Assembly (NCBI GenBank): GCA_022829145.1
Contig: CM040745.1
Span: forward strand, 17,862,501-17,926,500
Direction: 5' to 3'
Source of the DNA: Albula goreensis
Lineage: Eukaryota; Chordata; Actinopteri; Albuliformes; Albulidae
DNA length: 64,000 nt
Made by a program: the position numbers and the translations under genes. Positions 46,410 to 59,092 of the stretch are shown here, in pieces. The notes beneath the pieces are model-generated. The model was not told the DNA's origin. It did no database searches and was given only the letters and a program-made list of their open reading frames with translations. Positions within the stretch are counted from its first letter, which is position 1. Every line of letters starts with the position of its first letter.

Positions 46410-49400
46410 CTAGAGGAGAAGAGATTATATATCAATGTTTGATATCTCTGGTTGATTGTGCACCTGCAATTGTAATGTAGAATGTAATGCCTGCTCTCTA
46501 TTAGGGTAGGTAATGAAATAGTAACCAGTAACATACAGAATTATGTTATTGATTAATACTGGTTTATTTCTTTATGCAAATATTATTAAAAAGAAAACAA
46601 TTTATGCTTTACCATTGTTACCTGCAAATGACAGGTCTATTTTAATGAAAAAATTCCACAGCATGTTTGCTTTCACCTTTATACATCTTCACTGTCTTGA
46701 TCTGTTTAAGAATGTCCCTTGTGTGCTGTGTGCACCTGCAATAAATGGACTGAATAAAAATAGTATAATCATTGATCAATGGTAAAATGTAGAGAATATA
46801 AGCGTGCATTTAGAAGAGATGCATGCCTGCCTGTGTCCCTCAAAAACTGATGGGCAATGCTACAGTGATGAGACAGGCCTTTAAATTCAATTGGACATGT
46901 CATATTCAATATGCCTCATCTGGAAAAATTGTATACTTTGTACTGCCTTTGTGTATTGTGGTTAGGTCCCACACAGGAATGTATTTCTTCACACCAATAA
47001 ACCACTATGTGCTATCCTGTGACCACCTTCTGTGTTCAGGACAGTCTGTCCACATCTCCCTTGTGACTGTCCATCCATATGTGCTTTAAAAGGACATGGT
47101 GCATTGGTCTGGAGTTCCACCCATGCCATTCAGCACATGGCGATTGCCACTGCCAGGAAGAGGGATTTTCTATGACAGGTGGAGCCCAGCACTGCTTGGA
47201 GCTGAAGGTGGCAGTGCGGGTGGAGCTCGGATAGATATTTTTAGTTTCTAACCAGGTTTAGGTCAACGAGTGCAATGAGACTAGGAAACTAATGTAGGCA
47301 GAGGATAGGGTCAGCTCTCTGCTCATGTTTTCCAGGGCTTAAACCTCCTAATCTTTAATTTAGGCTATCAGTGAATATTTTCCAGCAGCCATTTTTCAAT
47401 CACAAATGTTCCCTTTTAAAATAAAATACTATTAAAAAAAACATCAAGTGTGTCTCCTTGACCTCTCAATGGGGAAAACAGTGAAACCACCCAAACTAAA
47501 GAGGGCTGTTTCCTACTCTATTGTATATTGTAGGGTATTGGCCCAATCCTTTGTACCAGAAAATGAGGATTGTACATATTCATATTTGTAGTTCTTCCTT
47601 ACATGGATTATAACTCTAAAATTATGTTTTTCATTTGCCTCCATCGCTATCTTATGATATGTGTCATTAAAAATAATCCAGTTTCATAAATATACACTCA
47701 GGGGTACTTAAGTCAACAAAGTACTGTTGCTTGGCATACTCAGTAAAATGGAAAATGTATTCCTTGCTGGCACCTTGCTTCTTGTTTTCTCTCTCTTGCA
47801 TAACTGTGCATAACCAAGATTATGTTGAATGAACAGCGGCTCACCAGCTTAATATAGTGAAACTCGAAATACAGTTGATATAGGTCTCAAAAAACATGGC
47901 TACACCAGTTGAGGAGCTTGACCCTGTGCCCTAGACTGCCACTGGAAATTCCACACCTGAAAAGAGCCTGCTGGTGGCGGCAGAGATATGATCCAGCTCA
48001 GATTGGTGGCTGATGCCAGCAGAGTGTACCCCAGGGCTGGCAAGCATGGGTGGACCACAATCTAATCTCACCCCACTGCCAGCTGTACCATCTGTGCCTC
48101 TCCATGTGCCCCGCCTGCACACACTGGCACAGGCCTGCCCTCTCCCCACAGCACGACGCTTACGACGAGCTGTAACAAATTAGCCCTAAAATATTGCATT
48201 ATGACTCCTTTTGTCTACTGAAATGACTTGCTGATGGTGTGTCAAGGTTTATTTTCCTGCGAGTGATGGGCAGATGGTGGAATAAGGCTTCATGAACCCA
48301 GACATTGTGGGTTTGAATGACTCACATGTTTGAGCTCATTGATGTAAACCAGTTAGACTTGTGGTGGAGAGTAAAGTTTTTTTAAATTATTTATTAGCGT
48401 GCATAATAGATCCTCCCATGAAATAAGTTTCACTTTCCATTTGCTTTTAGACTCCACATTCTAATCTTGAATTTGGCTTCCTAAAGTACAGAGACAGAAA
48501 TTATCTATTGCTTGATCAAAATGTTTACTGATCACAAACAGTCTTTTGAATGAAATGTGTGTTTATGCTTGCTTTATTGATAATGTTTATTGTATTCTCT
48601 AGTTGTTATTTTTAATGTTTCCTGGCTGTCATTAAGGATTAGCCCATTACAAATGCTGCACATTATATTACACTTTTAGACAAAAAACTTTGTTTCAAAA
48701 TGTCACAGATACTTTTTAACCGGTTTAATACACTTGTATTTACTTCTACTTGTTTTTAGGTAAATTGGGACATTTTACCGATTTGGGATTACAAAAAATA
48801 AATCCTGTTTTAGTGTTTTTCAACCATAGTTATTTGGTTGAAACACCCTACTCAATTTCAGAGAGTTGTTAAATGGAAAGCTTGATAATATTCTAGCTCC
48901 TTATGAAACTAGGAAAAGGTGTATAGGGTTCCAACCTCATGACATACACTGTCAAGGTGCAGATTGTGTCTCCACTGGTTGAACAGGGGTTAACTGGTAC
49001 ACAAGAGGCCATTGTGAGATTATTAATTCATCCCTGATGAGTGATTATGCCTTAATTTTGAAATGGAAGCACAGTACTCAAGATTGAAAAATGAGAGCAT
49101 GGTGGACACAGTCATATTGGTAACGGGGGAAAAAAACCCCATCCATTCATGAGCAGAATTACAAACAGCCACTGGAGACAGGCATGGAGATGAAGGACAC
49201 TCAGAATAGGTGGCAGGCAAAGACAACGCTGCTAGGGGACTGGACGTGGAGTCACACAGCTGCTGGTTTTGTGCGGAGAGCTTGGGGAAAAAAGTTTAAC
49301 TTTCAAATAAAAGGGTATATTTTTAGACTAGATTTTGGCACTTCATGTTGAAAAAGCCCCAAGGAACAACTGACACAGTTGCCACCTGGCTGGGCCTGCA

Positions 49401-49853
49401 ACAGAGATGTAAGTCATACTAGGGAGCTACACTGGGGGGTTGGGCTTGGGCCACACACGTAGGAGAAGACAATCTGTACCCCAGGTGCAGAAATCCCCCT
49501 TAGCCCCTAGGGGCTGGCTGGAATTACTAAAAGCCAATCACGTTTTCTCATTATAAGACAGGTGACAGGGAGATGCTGTGCCATGCGTCCTGCATACCTT
49601 ACTCAGGCCTGTCTCCACAGACTCTCCCTGCAACTTCACTCTGAGGAAGCTTTTGTAGGTACAGAATATGATGTCTTCTTAATCACATTATAAAATGAAA
49701 GCTCAGTCAAGTCAGTATGACGTTTTGTTAGTGATAATGATACCCCAACTTGGCAGTGGGTTCAAGTTTTTTTTTCTTCTTTGCTTTGAGGTATGAGTTT
49801 AGATTATGCTTACATTTTGATTATTATTTTTCACATCAAAAATATCTAGTTTC
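46410..49853. other. Noncoding stretch with GC-richer blocks
   Basis: 47100-47260, 47900-48180 and 49010-49660 are GC-richer than their surroundings and might be conserved elements; the last contains ATTATTAATTCATC. The minus-strand frame at 47931-48149 has no domain. No repeat family recognised. Confidence 0.35.
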
Positions 49854-50350
49854 GGGCCTCTGAGTGGCTCGCAGAATAAATTGTTGCCTACGGGTCCGGG
49901 GTCAGGGGTTCAATTCCCAGCTTTACCATTCCCGGCCATGGCCAGAGATCCCATTGGCAAGGCAACAATTGACCGGCCTTGCCGGGGTTCGATACGGAGT
50001 AGGTCAGCCTAACTCCCATTGGCCTCATCGTAATAGCACCCGCCTTGTCATGCTTGGGCACCTGCGGCGGCACGAGCCAACCGTATGCTGACTACATCTT
50101 CCTCTGACGTCATAGGCAGTGTGCGGTTGGTGGTGCAGCCACAACATGAAAAGAAGCAAGAGCATCATCACAAGTCTTGGAGGAGTCACATGCTCGACTT
50201 CTCCTCCCACAGCTGTCAGGGCAGGTTCTGAATGGCTGGTTTACCATACCCATCAATGGGGGCAGTTGAGGACAGAAGGCTACAGGCAACATAACAAAGC
50301 AGAAAGTACTGGGCCCTCTTGGTCTAACCTGAATTTTCTTCTTGGGGAAG
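49854..50350 (+). mobile_element. tRNA-derived SINE, younger copy
   Basis: The head GGGCCTCTGAGTGGCTCGCA carries an A-box-like TGGCTCGCAG, and GGGTTCAATTCCC (about 49908) is a good RNA polymerase III B box. A long body follows with paired words GGCAAGGCAAC and GGCCTTGCCGGGG, a perfect TGACGTCA at 50105-50112, and a tail with GGGCCCTCTTGGTCTAAC. CpGs are well retained, so it is young compared with its relative at 23678-24105. At nearly 500 nt it is long for a simple SINE and may be a composite. Several small frames within it are not genes. Confidence 0.8.
50105..50112. promoter_or_regulatory. Perfect CRE palindrome in the SINE
   Basis: TGACGTCA, the full CREB/ATF site, within the SINE body. 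At the corresponding place the older copy (near 23895) has TGACAGCA, so the site is not kept there. Confidence 0.6.
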
Positions 50351-50722
50351 TATAATACAGAGATTTACGTAATCTGGGAATGGGGTCATCAGTAATTCAA
50401 AAACCTCAAAAGGTAAGAACAGGAAGAAAGAGCAATTCATGAATGCATCACCCATTTTGATATGTTTTTATTTCTTAGGATGCTCAGGGTCAATTCTTTT
50501 GACTCATTTCTTGTCCTTGGGATTTCTCTGCCTTCAGGTATATTTGATCTTTCTAATTGGACTGTCTTTGGTTTGAAATCATACCTTCCAACTTAAATTT
50601 GGCATATTATACAATATCATAATGTCAAATGATAAATGAGGACAGAAACATTGTGGGAGTTGGGAGTAGGGTTGCGGGGAGGAGCAGGGGTTGGTAGCAA
50701 TTTTGAGCTAGAGATGTTAAAG
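50351..50722. other. Noncoding stretch, nothing recognised
   Basis: The 112-codon minus-strand frame (50617-50955) spans this and the next feature and has no domain. Confidence 0.45.
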
Positions 50723-50817
50723 TGACAGCATTTTGACAGCCATTTTAAATGACAGAAAATGTTAAATGACAAATGTGACAGAAAGTTGAGTGATGACATT
50801 AGGATGAGTGCTGACAG
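50723..50817. promoter_or_regulatory. Cluster of seven TGACA words
   Basis: TGACAG at 50723, 50734, 50750, 50776 and 50812, plus TGACA at 50767 and 50794, all on the plus strand within 95 nt. TGACAG is the core bound by TALE homeodomain proteins (MEIS/TGIF). The cluster may also be an imperfect tandem repeat (AAATGACAGAAAATG / AAATGACAAATGTGACAG). Confidence 0.4.
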
Positions 50818-53592
50818 GAAAGTCAGACAAAAAAAGCAAACAAAACGAAGTTGGAAAAATATTAAATGTACAGTTCTCTTTGACATCTGACGTAGAATAA
50901 CACTGCGTGTGTAAAAAATGGAGCCATGCATGAGAGAACTTGGGACATCAAACACAATGTTTTCAAAATATTATACTCTAAATTCTTTTTAAAAATACTA
51001 ATTACATGCACATAAGGTGTCACATATGCTTTAACAAGGCTCTGGAATCCTATTTCAAGTATGAAAGATGGAATGTTGCCCTTTTTATTCAGCAATATAA
51101 AGTGGGAGTGGAACACAGATATCTGTTATTACTTTCTCTTCGTTGAAAGGGCGATAGATTCAGGTGTCAGATGACTATGGTTCACTGTTATACATCAGAA
51201 AAGTTGTCTTTTTGTTACCTGTTTGAGAATACTGAGCATTGCTGATTCCATTCTATGATTACAGAGCCTAGAAATCTGTAAAAACAAACAGTAGCATGCA
51301 AAATAGTCCATATTAAGCACTCAGATTTGTAGTCTGTAGACATGCTGTTGTTCTGTGCCCAACAGATCACATTTTCATGATTCTCATAAAAACAATAAAA
51401 AAGACAGACTCATGTGGTCCAAATCCACTTATCAGTTTCATTAAAGGGAACTGTTCACCACTAAATACAAAAAAACCTAATATCTAATTATTAAAATTTT
51501 GAAATTTCAGCCCCCATGATGCTGTCAACCAGTCAAGAGCAGTGCCTGGAGTTTGGAGGTGAGGTGGAAGCAGGAACTCCCAAAAAAAAATAGCTTTATG
51601 GGTTCAATCTTACTAAAGACCTAAGGAAGGAGAGGTACAGCTGGGCCCAAGAATTAAAATGTGGCTATTTATCATATTTTGCCTATAGTACATCATTAGG
51701 GTCACAAAAAGGGTTAATAAAATATTATAATAACATAAGTGCCCTGTTTTATTTGGTGAGACAATTGAAACCAAATAGCAGTTAATAAGTTTTATCTGGA
51801 AATAGTAGATTTGTAATATCAGCTAGGAGTTTAAAATATGCCTTATTCCAACATGTCTATATTCACATCTTGTTTGCATCACTGTATTGGAAAAGTAGTC
51901 ATTGAACTGATTGAAATTAGATTTGATTTAATAAATTCTTCCATTACACCCTTGTATGGTTGTGTATCACTTGAAACAAGCACATCTTGACAAGCATTTA
52001 GCTTTGTTTTCATTGTAATGTATATTAAAAATCATATCATTAATGCCTTCAAAAATTACTAATATGTCTTGTAGAGTCTGTTGTCAATGTTGCACTACAG
52101 TTTGGAACCAATTTATCAACTACCACATTAATCTGTGACTTTCGGTTCAGCATTTTCTATCCATCATCCACAACAAAATAAGATGAATGTGTCATCAACA
52201 TGCATAATTCCTGTACTCGCCCACTGATCCATCAACCACTATAATCTAACCTTATATACTTTCTATCCAACACAACCCACGCAAAGAACACATATGAGAT
52301 GCATATCTCATCATGCTTATCCAGCCGTGATATTCCTCACATTTACAGTTTGGTTTTTGATCCATGCTCAACTCAACCATTTACAAATATTGCTAATGAC
52401 ATTTGTACAACACAAAATATGCAAATGATCAAGTGTGCTTGGGGAGATGTCCGCCACCTCCAAATGAACAGTGTAAGACCCCTGCCTATTTCACAGATCT
52501 TAACACAATAATTATGGGTAATTACACAAGACACATTGAAAAGACAAATTTACTGTGGAATAGTCACAGCACAAAAATTTGCAATATAGCAACACTTTTG
52601 TGGTTACAAACTCTGAAATATTAACAACCGATTTACTAAGACTTGGTCTAACTACGCAATAAAAAAATGAAACTCTCTCATTTCGCAATTTTGTGGTAGA
52701 TGTCCATAAAAAAGGTCAGATATGACATGCTTTTACATCCAGAAAACAGGGCAACCATGTGCAAGTAACGGGGGAACCTCCGGGAAAAAGAAACGGACAT
52801 TTACTGATCAGGTAATAGATGAGGCAAAGCTATATAATTCTGTATAACAGCATAGGAATTAAACACCAACTGAGAGGAAACAGATTGTCTGTAATATATA
52901 CTTGCTTAAAAACCAGTCATATTGCCCTGTTTACACTCCCATAATTCTCACATTATTTAGCTAGTTTTTAATTCTACCTATAGAATTCAAGTCCATTCTT
53001 AAAGTACTTCCATGTTGGCTGGTATTATATCTACAAAGCTCTAGTCAGCCATTTTGCGCATGGCTTTTGTCAGGGGCATACTGTGTTTCCTATATTAACA
53101 GTCACAAGCTAACCACCTGGTAGCCCATATTGCTCCATATACAGAAACGGGCTTCCAGGCAAATCCACTCTGCACATAATCACTTCTTCATTACCACTGC
53201 TAATCTGGCACTAATTTGATATAAAGAGTTCCTGCTGGTTTAATAAAATGGGGGCGCTGATCAAAATGAGCCGTTTTACATGGCAGCACCTGAAAGTAAA
53301 TGGCCACTACCAGTCTTTCACTAGTATCTGTGCGAGTGGAATATATGGAAAGAAAATTACAGTGAACCAATGACTGTTGTTTTCCCATCTCAGAACAGCA
53401 ACTACTTTCTGAGGGGTGGAACAACCATAGCTTGTGAGAGAAAGCAGTGTGCGTTTCAGTCATGGCCTTCGTCTGTGCTTTTACATGCTCATTCTATAGA
53501 TACTGTCTACCTTAAACCTGTAGGAGGTCCAGCTGGGAAGAAGATTAATGGCAGCAGGCTTTGTCTTTGACTCCCGTCTCTCTCCTATCCAG
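50818..53592. other. Noncoding stretch
   Basis: 51440-51560 resembles the start of a dispersed fish repeat (TAAAGGGAACTGTTCACC, then TTTCAGCCCCCATGATGCTG), but its far end was not found. Frames at 52299-52624 show no domain. Otherwise AT-rich and featureless. Confidence 0.4.
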
Positions 53593-56515
53593 ATTCCTCT
53601 GATCTTATCCACCTGTGAGTTTTCACACAGCATGCTGGGGAATGCTGGTGTCAGAACGTTGCATGGCCTCAGGTGTGATGTATTTCTGTGGGGCTTCTTG
53701 TTGAAGGACTTTCAGGTTCACTGTCAAGGTCTTCCTTTTCAATATCACTGTGACTACTCCTTAAGAATTTACATACCTTAGCACTTTGTGCTCTGTTGAA
53801 CAGAACAGTTGACATGTAAAAATCAAGAGTATCTCCTTGTTTTAAGACTATATCACAGCTATGGTTTCCCTCCCATTTTTTACAACAGTTCTCACTTGGA
53901 CCATGAAGTGACTTCTGCAGTTAAGTGACAATCTATTGCTTGTGCTACAAATTAAAATGATTATAAACAACTGGCATTGTCCTGCTAGGGTGTTTAGGCG
54001 TACATACAGATAACCCAAGGCTGGTGTTTGTGAGTTACCTGCTCACTATTTCCTCCTAATGATCCTCCATGTACCCACAGGCTACCAGCTACCAGTTCTC
54101 AATGGGTCACAGGTAGGTGTGTTTCAGAAATACACATGCTTTTGCTGCATTTCTACCACCATGATTTCTTTAAGACTGTGTGATGCAAATATTTCAGAGG
54201 AACATGTCTGTACTAGTCCAGAGGATGGAAAAGACAGAGTTAAACCTTCCCCCTCTGTGCATCCAGACAGGAATTAAGGTGCTGGTCAAATCACTGAGGT
54301 GTTTAAGACCTTTATCCAGCACAGTGCTGCCAGAATGAAAATGTATCCCATCTATCCTTGGCTGAAGTGGGTATTGCAATCGACTCTCATCTTATCTGAG
54401 GCCTTCAGCACAGTGGTGCAGGAAATCACAAAATGGAGACGAGACCTTTCACTCTGAAGGTGTGCATGATGTTCAGAGAAAGTCAGGCAAATCCAAGGAT
54501 CTAGATTTATGTGAAGACATGTTGGAAGTGTCTTAAAATTATATTGTATATACATATATAAAGAATACTCTCCATATGTGGATTTGTAATTCACTTAGAA
54601 TTGCTTTCCCATAAGAAAATATGTGACTGAAAAATGGAAAACTGAATTTTGGTGTTATGTCAAGTAAATGTCTGCAAATCTTACAGCATTTCTGAATGAT
54701 TAGCACTGAATTATGTGATGCAGTGTGAAATTTGTTGATTTTTTTATGCAAGAAGCACAACTGTCAGTGAGGTTTAGTTTTGCAAAACTATACAACAAGT
54801 GAATTAAAAGGAAAATCACCATGGTCATATTTATTTTCCTTTAATGGCAATTTCTTTTTTAATATAATGAAGTTGTTTCTGATGTGGAGTGTTCAAGATG
54901 TTTTGTGATGTTGGCATTTATCGAGGTTGTCTATTGACCCAAGATTATACAACAGACCTAACCAGTGATAAACCAGTGATTTATCATAAGATAATAATAA
55001 ATGCAACTGTGTTACAAGAGCATAATAAATCACCAGAAAAGGCTCATTGACATATTGACTCACTCTCAGTTTGTGTTTATGCCCCTTAAATCACATATAA
55101 AAACAAGCAAACAAACAAAGAAGTGAATATCTTGCACAGCCCTTACAATGTATCATAGATGTGCATTGGTTCAATTGCCACAGCCAATGGCATGTGATGG
55201 GAGGTGGGAGTATTAAAAAATGTGAATGTGCAAAGCTGTCAGCTTGCATTATTGCAACATTAACTGGTCTTCGTTCCTATCTAGTCTGTAAGGAAACAAG
55301 ATACTTTGCTTCCCCTCCACAGCCACTGCTAGAAATCTGGTTTTGTCATATCAAGATATAGTCTTTAGTTTGGATAATACTAAGCTACTAATCAGAGACC
55401 ACTTGTCTGGTGATGTTTATATTACCTTGGGTAAATACATGTAACTTATTGAAAGTTATATTATCTAATTTTTATGAGCTAACTTTGACAAAAATTCTTC
55501 AACATATTGGGGTCATTAGATATTAGATATTGAACATGGTACCTTGGGAACATAAGATCCTGGAAAAATAGGTTGGACCCCATCCCTAGAACTAGCTTGC
55601 AAGTTACCAATGCTATATCTAAATTAATCAAAGTTGTATCAGCTACACTGCAAAAATATATACATAAATGAATAAATAAAAACCTATAAGTAAATACAAA
55701 TAGTAAAAAAGGAAAACATGTGACATTTGTAACCAATGTGTTAACGATAAACTCACTTTATTATTTAATCATATTTATGCATGTTATATTATTAATGTGA
55801 ATGTCTATATTATGTCTTTTATACTAAGATTTAAGATTCATTTATAGTTATGCAGACTTGTAGACTCTAGTCCTGTTGGCCAGATAGCACTATTTGGAGT
55901 ATCAATTGTGTCATTTAACAATTATAACAGACATTTCACATTAATAGGACACAAATGGCCTTGACCCACCAGAATAGGGTGAATACAGGTTATCACTTCT
56001 TAAGCACCCCTACCTATTAGCCAGGCATTTTAAGATTACTTACTCATAATCTGAGATGGATGTGAATATTACCTGCTTGTTCCTCAGTCTTCTATCACAC
56101 TTCTTATCTTGCAGTGTGGAGAATGTTCACTGGTTTGCAGGGGTTATCAGATAAATACATTATGTTTCAGATAGTGGTGCTGTGAGAACACTGAAAAATT
56201 GACATTTCTAAAAATCTTAAATCTGAAGGTCTCTGCGTTAGCTATATTACAAGCAACAAACTTTATTCTCAATTTCAGTCACAATTTTAATACAGCAGGT
56301 TAATTCCTTTAATATACATTACTTAATATATATTGGCAGCTATAATCAATGAATGGTAGAGATCCAGGATTAGGGCTGGCTGTTTGGTGACATGGATATC
56401 AGCTGTATGAGAAACAAATGTAGACCTGCAGGTTTTTATTTTAGATTTACTGAATGAATTATGAATGTCTGCTCTATGACAAGAAACAGCTTGAATGGCA
56501 GTCTCCTCAGCAGAT
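53593..56515. other. Noncoding stretch
   Basis: Starts with a strong acceptor/donor pair around 22 nt (53593-53614), listed in the findings. The remainder holds short frames without domains and no repeat that I recognise. Confidence 0.4.
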
Positions 56516-56519
56516 TCAG

Positions 56520-56760
56520 ACTGTATTTCGACAATTCCGGATGTACTGCAGTTTTATGGTGTTACCCTTTGACTGCTTTTGAATACTTGTACCATGAGTC
56601 ATGATGCCATAATGCACAATAATATAAAATAATGGAGATAACATGCCACCCTGAGTGCCCCTGCTTTCCAAATGAAGTGTTGATGCTGTACCGCCAAGTG
56701 TCAAGACTGCATGAGATATGTCTTCATAAGGGATCTGCAGAGCTGAGATTATGACTGTCA
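56520..56760 (-). mobile_element. Possible L1-type LINE reverse transcriptase remnant
   Basis: The minus-strand frame reads STLHLESRGTQGGMLSPLFY. This resembles the L1/Tx1-clade reverse transcriptase segment ...F.I.RGTRQGCPLSPLLF..., followed by a weak ADDxLL-like region. One of the usual residues (QGC) is changed to GGM and the flanks do not extend the match, so this is a short, very old fragment if real. Confidence 0.4.
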
Positions 56761-57253
56761 TCGTTATTTATTTGCATGGCAGCAGCACTCATCAACAGCA
56801 AATTTCCTTGCTTATGTCTTCCTATGCATATAATCTGTTTCATATGACTGCATGCTCACTGAAGCAGTACATGTTATAGGGTGAATGGTTCTTCCACCCA
56901 AACATGTAATTTGCATTATTTTCAGCTTCTTTTGAATGTTGTTGATCGATTCAGGTAGACTTTGTAAATCCTCATACTTAAATAACCTCTGTAATCATGC
57001 TTAAAATACCTCTGTAATGTACCAGTGTCTGAACTGGGTGTGTACATGTCTCAGTCAACAACTTTGCTCATTTTTCAAGTTACTGCTGCAAGTTTGTTAA
57101 CCCAAGCCTCTTTCAGCTCCTTTCAGGCAGTTACAGGTATCATTCTCCCTACATCACTGTCTTTGCCAATAGTATTACAGTGCCCCTGGCTCTTTCAAGC
57201 AAGATGGGTGTGACAGAATGATTGTGATTAACTATAGGTTGTCAGAAATATAC
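56761..57253. other. Noncoding stretch, nothing recognised
   Basis: AT-rich. No further LINE-like translation found upstream of the remnant. Confidence 0.45.
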
Positions 57254-57290
57254 TAATAATAATAATAATAATAATCATCATCATCATCAA
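57254..57290. repeat. (AAT)n(CAT)n microsatellite
   Basis: About 7 AAT units followed by about 5 CAT units. Confidence 0.95.
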
Positions 57291-58370
57291 TTAAATAATC
57301 ATACAAAAAATATGTTTTAATATACATTTTAACCCACAATCTGATGAGAGACTCAGTCTGAACGACACATTTTGTGGTTTTGCTGAATAAAACTAACAAA
57401 TTTATAAAAATACACATAAACCACCTGCAATCTCATTTCCTCCTATCTCACAGGTACAATGCATACATGCCCTTATTCCTTGCTGTGTAATATTTATTGC
57501 ATTCAGACCACCTGATGCTAGTAAGGGAAACATTGCCCATTTAAATTTTTCATTGAAACCCATGTTGCAAAACTAATGGATAGATTCACAGCAGGGTGAA
57601 ATTAGATAAAAAGCCAGTAGTGGAACTAAGAACTGGCCTTTGATTATAAGCCAGAAACAGCTAGTACTATGAGTAGGTTTTGCAAGTCTGGTTCAGAGCT
57701 CTATTGCAATTCCAGCTCAGTCATCCATGAAAATCACCCCCTCATGACCCTCCTGCTAGATACTTTGAACATGCATGCCAAAATGAGAGCAAAAAACTAA
57801 ACAGAATGATATGTTTTAAAAGGGAAACAAGCCACACAGATTAGCAAACATGTACTATGGTGGATGCAGATTAATGTACAGTATTTGACATACATAACGG
57901 ATTTAAATGAAGAACTGACGTAGATGGTCTCTTGTTAAATGCAGACATCTTTCACTATCACATTTAATTGCTCTAGGCTAGAAAGTATTTTGTTGAGCAG
58001 TTTATTTATTAATATCAGATGAGATCATTTGTAAATCCATCCAACACTCCCTGAGCATTCTTCATTACCTTGCAAAAGCACTTCCGACAAATCTTGCTTA
58101 AACACAGATAGACCCTCTGCTCCTGTCTGTTTGCTGAAGAGTTCTGGAACACTCTGAAGGATTTTGTGTGTTAACAGCCACTCCTCCACTCCCCCAAAAT
58201 GTACCAGATTTGTCTCCTTCTCAGTTCACCAAGCCAAACCCAAAAGGGCCTTCAGAGTGATGGATCACACATATAACAAGAGATCATGAACGAAACACTT
58301 AAATTGATGAGGCCTTTGCCGCCCCACATCATTTATCTCCCTCTGCCCCCCATCCCCCTTTTTTCTGTAG
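57291..58370. other. Noncoding stretch
   Basis: No coding or repeat signal until the pyrimidine-rich tract at 58335-58368 that precedes the candidate exon. Confidence 0.45.
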
Positions 58371-58587
58371 TTCCAGGTCAATATGTTACATTCATCCTGG
58401 GGGTATTTACCCTCCCCCCTTCACAACAAACAGATCTGTCTTCCAACTGTGCCACTGATGGAGCTGTGAAACTCAAAGGCACCTTTTCCGTGAAGGAGGC
58501 CATAGATCGGGGTGACCCTATGATCTCTGAGATCCGCCCCTCCAGACACGCACCGTCAGAGACAAAGTATTTACTCCAGATCGACAG
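58371..58587 (+). other. Possible internal exon or conserved element
   Basis: A long pyrimidine tract ending TTTTTTCTGTAG (58359-58370) looks like a strong 3' splice site. The plus-strand frame from there is open for 72 codons and includes GTFSVKEAIDRGDPMISEIR and RHAPSETKYLLQIDR. It stops at TAG just past a donor-like CAG/GTAGTG at 58587. A second possible acceptor lies at 58376. The stretch is GC-richer and keeps CpGs. I do not recognise the protein, the length (217 nt) is not a multiple of three, and the minus strand is open as well, so a conserved noncoding element is a fair alternative. Confidence 0.3.
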
Positions 58588-59034
58588 GTAGTGACTTATT
58601 TAAAATTGGTATCCATAAGGAAGAGATATCAGCATGGGTCCAGTTTAACCACTTCAACAGAGTATGGTGCTTTAAATCACTTTGGTAATGTGTAAAAGGT
58701 CAAACTGTGGTGCAAGCTGGTCCAAATGACTTTATCAGTGCATATGGATCTACCTTCAAGATCAAGTAAAATTTCCCTTTCAAACTCACCACCAATTTCC
58801 TGTCCTTCCCTAGGGAATTCTACAGCATGCAAAATGATCAGTTACCTCACCTAGTAATTAGGTACCCTGCCCGTGTGGCTCTGTAAATGTTGGCAATGTC
58901 TTTTAATACACATCTTTAACTGAAAGACTGATATGGCTGAACTAGTGAGTCATGCTGACTTCCAATCTGATATTCTTAGCACATAATGGTACATTTTATA
59001 AACTGTGAAAACTAAAGTAAAACAACAGAGTACC
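58588..59034. other. Noncoding stretch, nothing recognised
   Basis: No coding or repeat signal. Confidence 0.5.
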
Positions 59035-59092
59035 AAATAAATAAATAAATAAATACATACATACATACATACATACATACATACATACATAC
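59035..59092. repeat. (AAAT)n(ACAT)n microsatellite
   Basis: About 5 AAAT units followed by about 10 ACAT units. Confidence 0.95.

Noticed and set aside
48151-48172. Possible terminal exon: CTCTCCCCACAG acceptor, then HDAYDEL and a stop
   Set aside because: Only seven codons, no upstream partner exon and no nearby polyadenylation signal; an acceptor plus a short frame is easily found by chance.
54080-54111. 32-nt segment between CCCACAG and GTAGGTG, microexon-like
   Set aside because: The acceptor has a poor pyrimidine tract and the frame simply continues through both borders.
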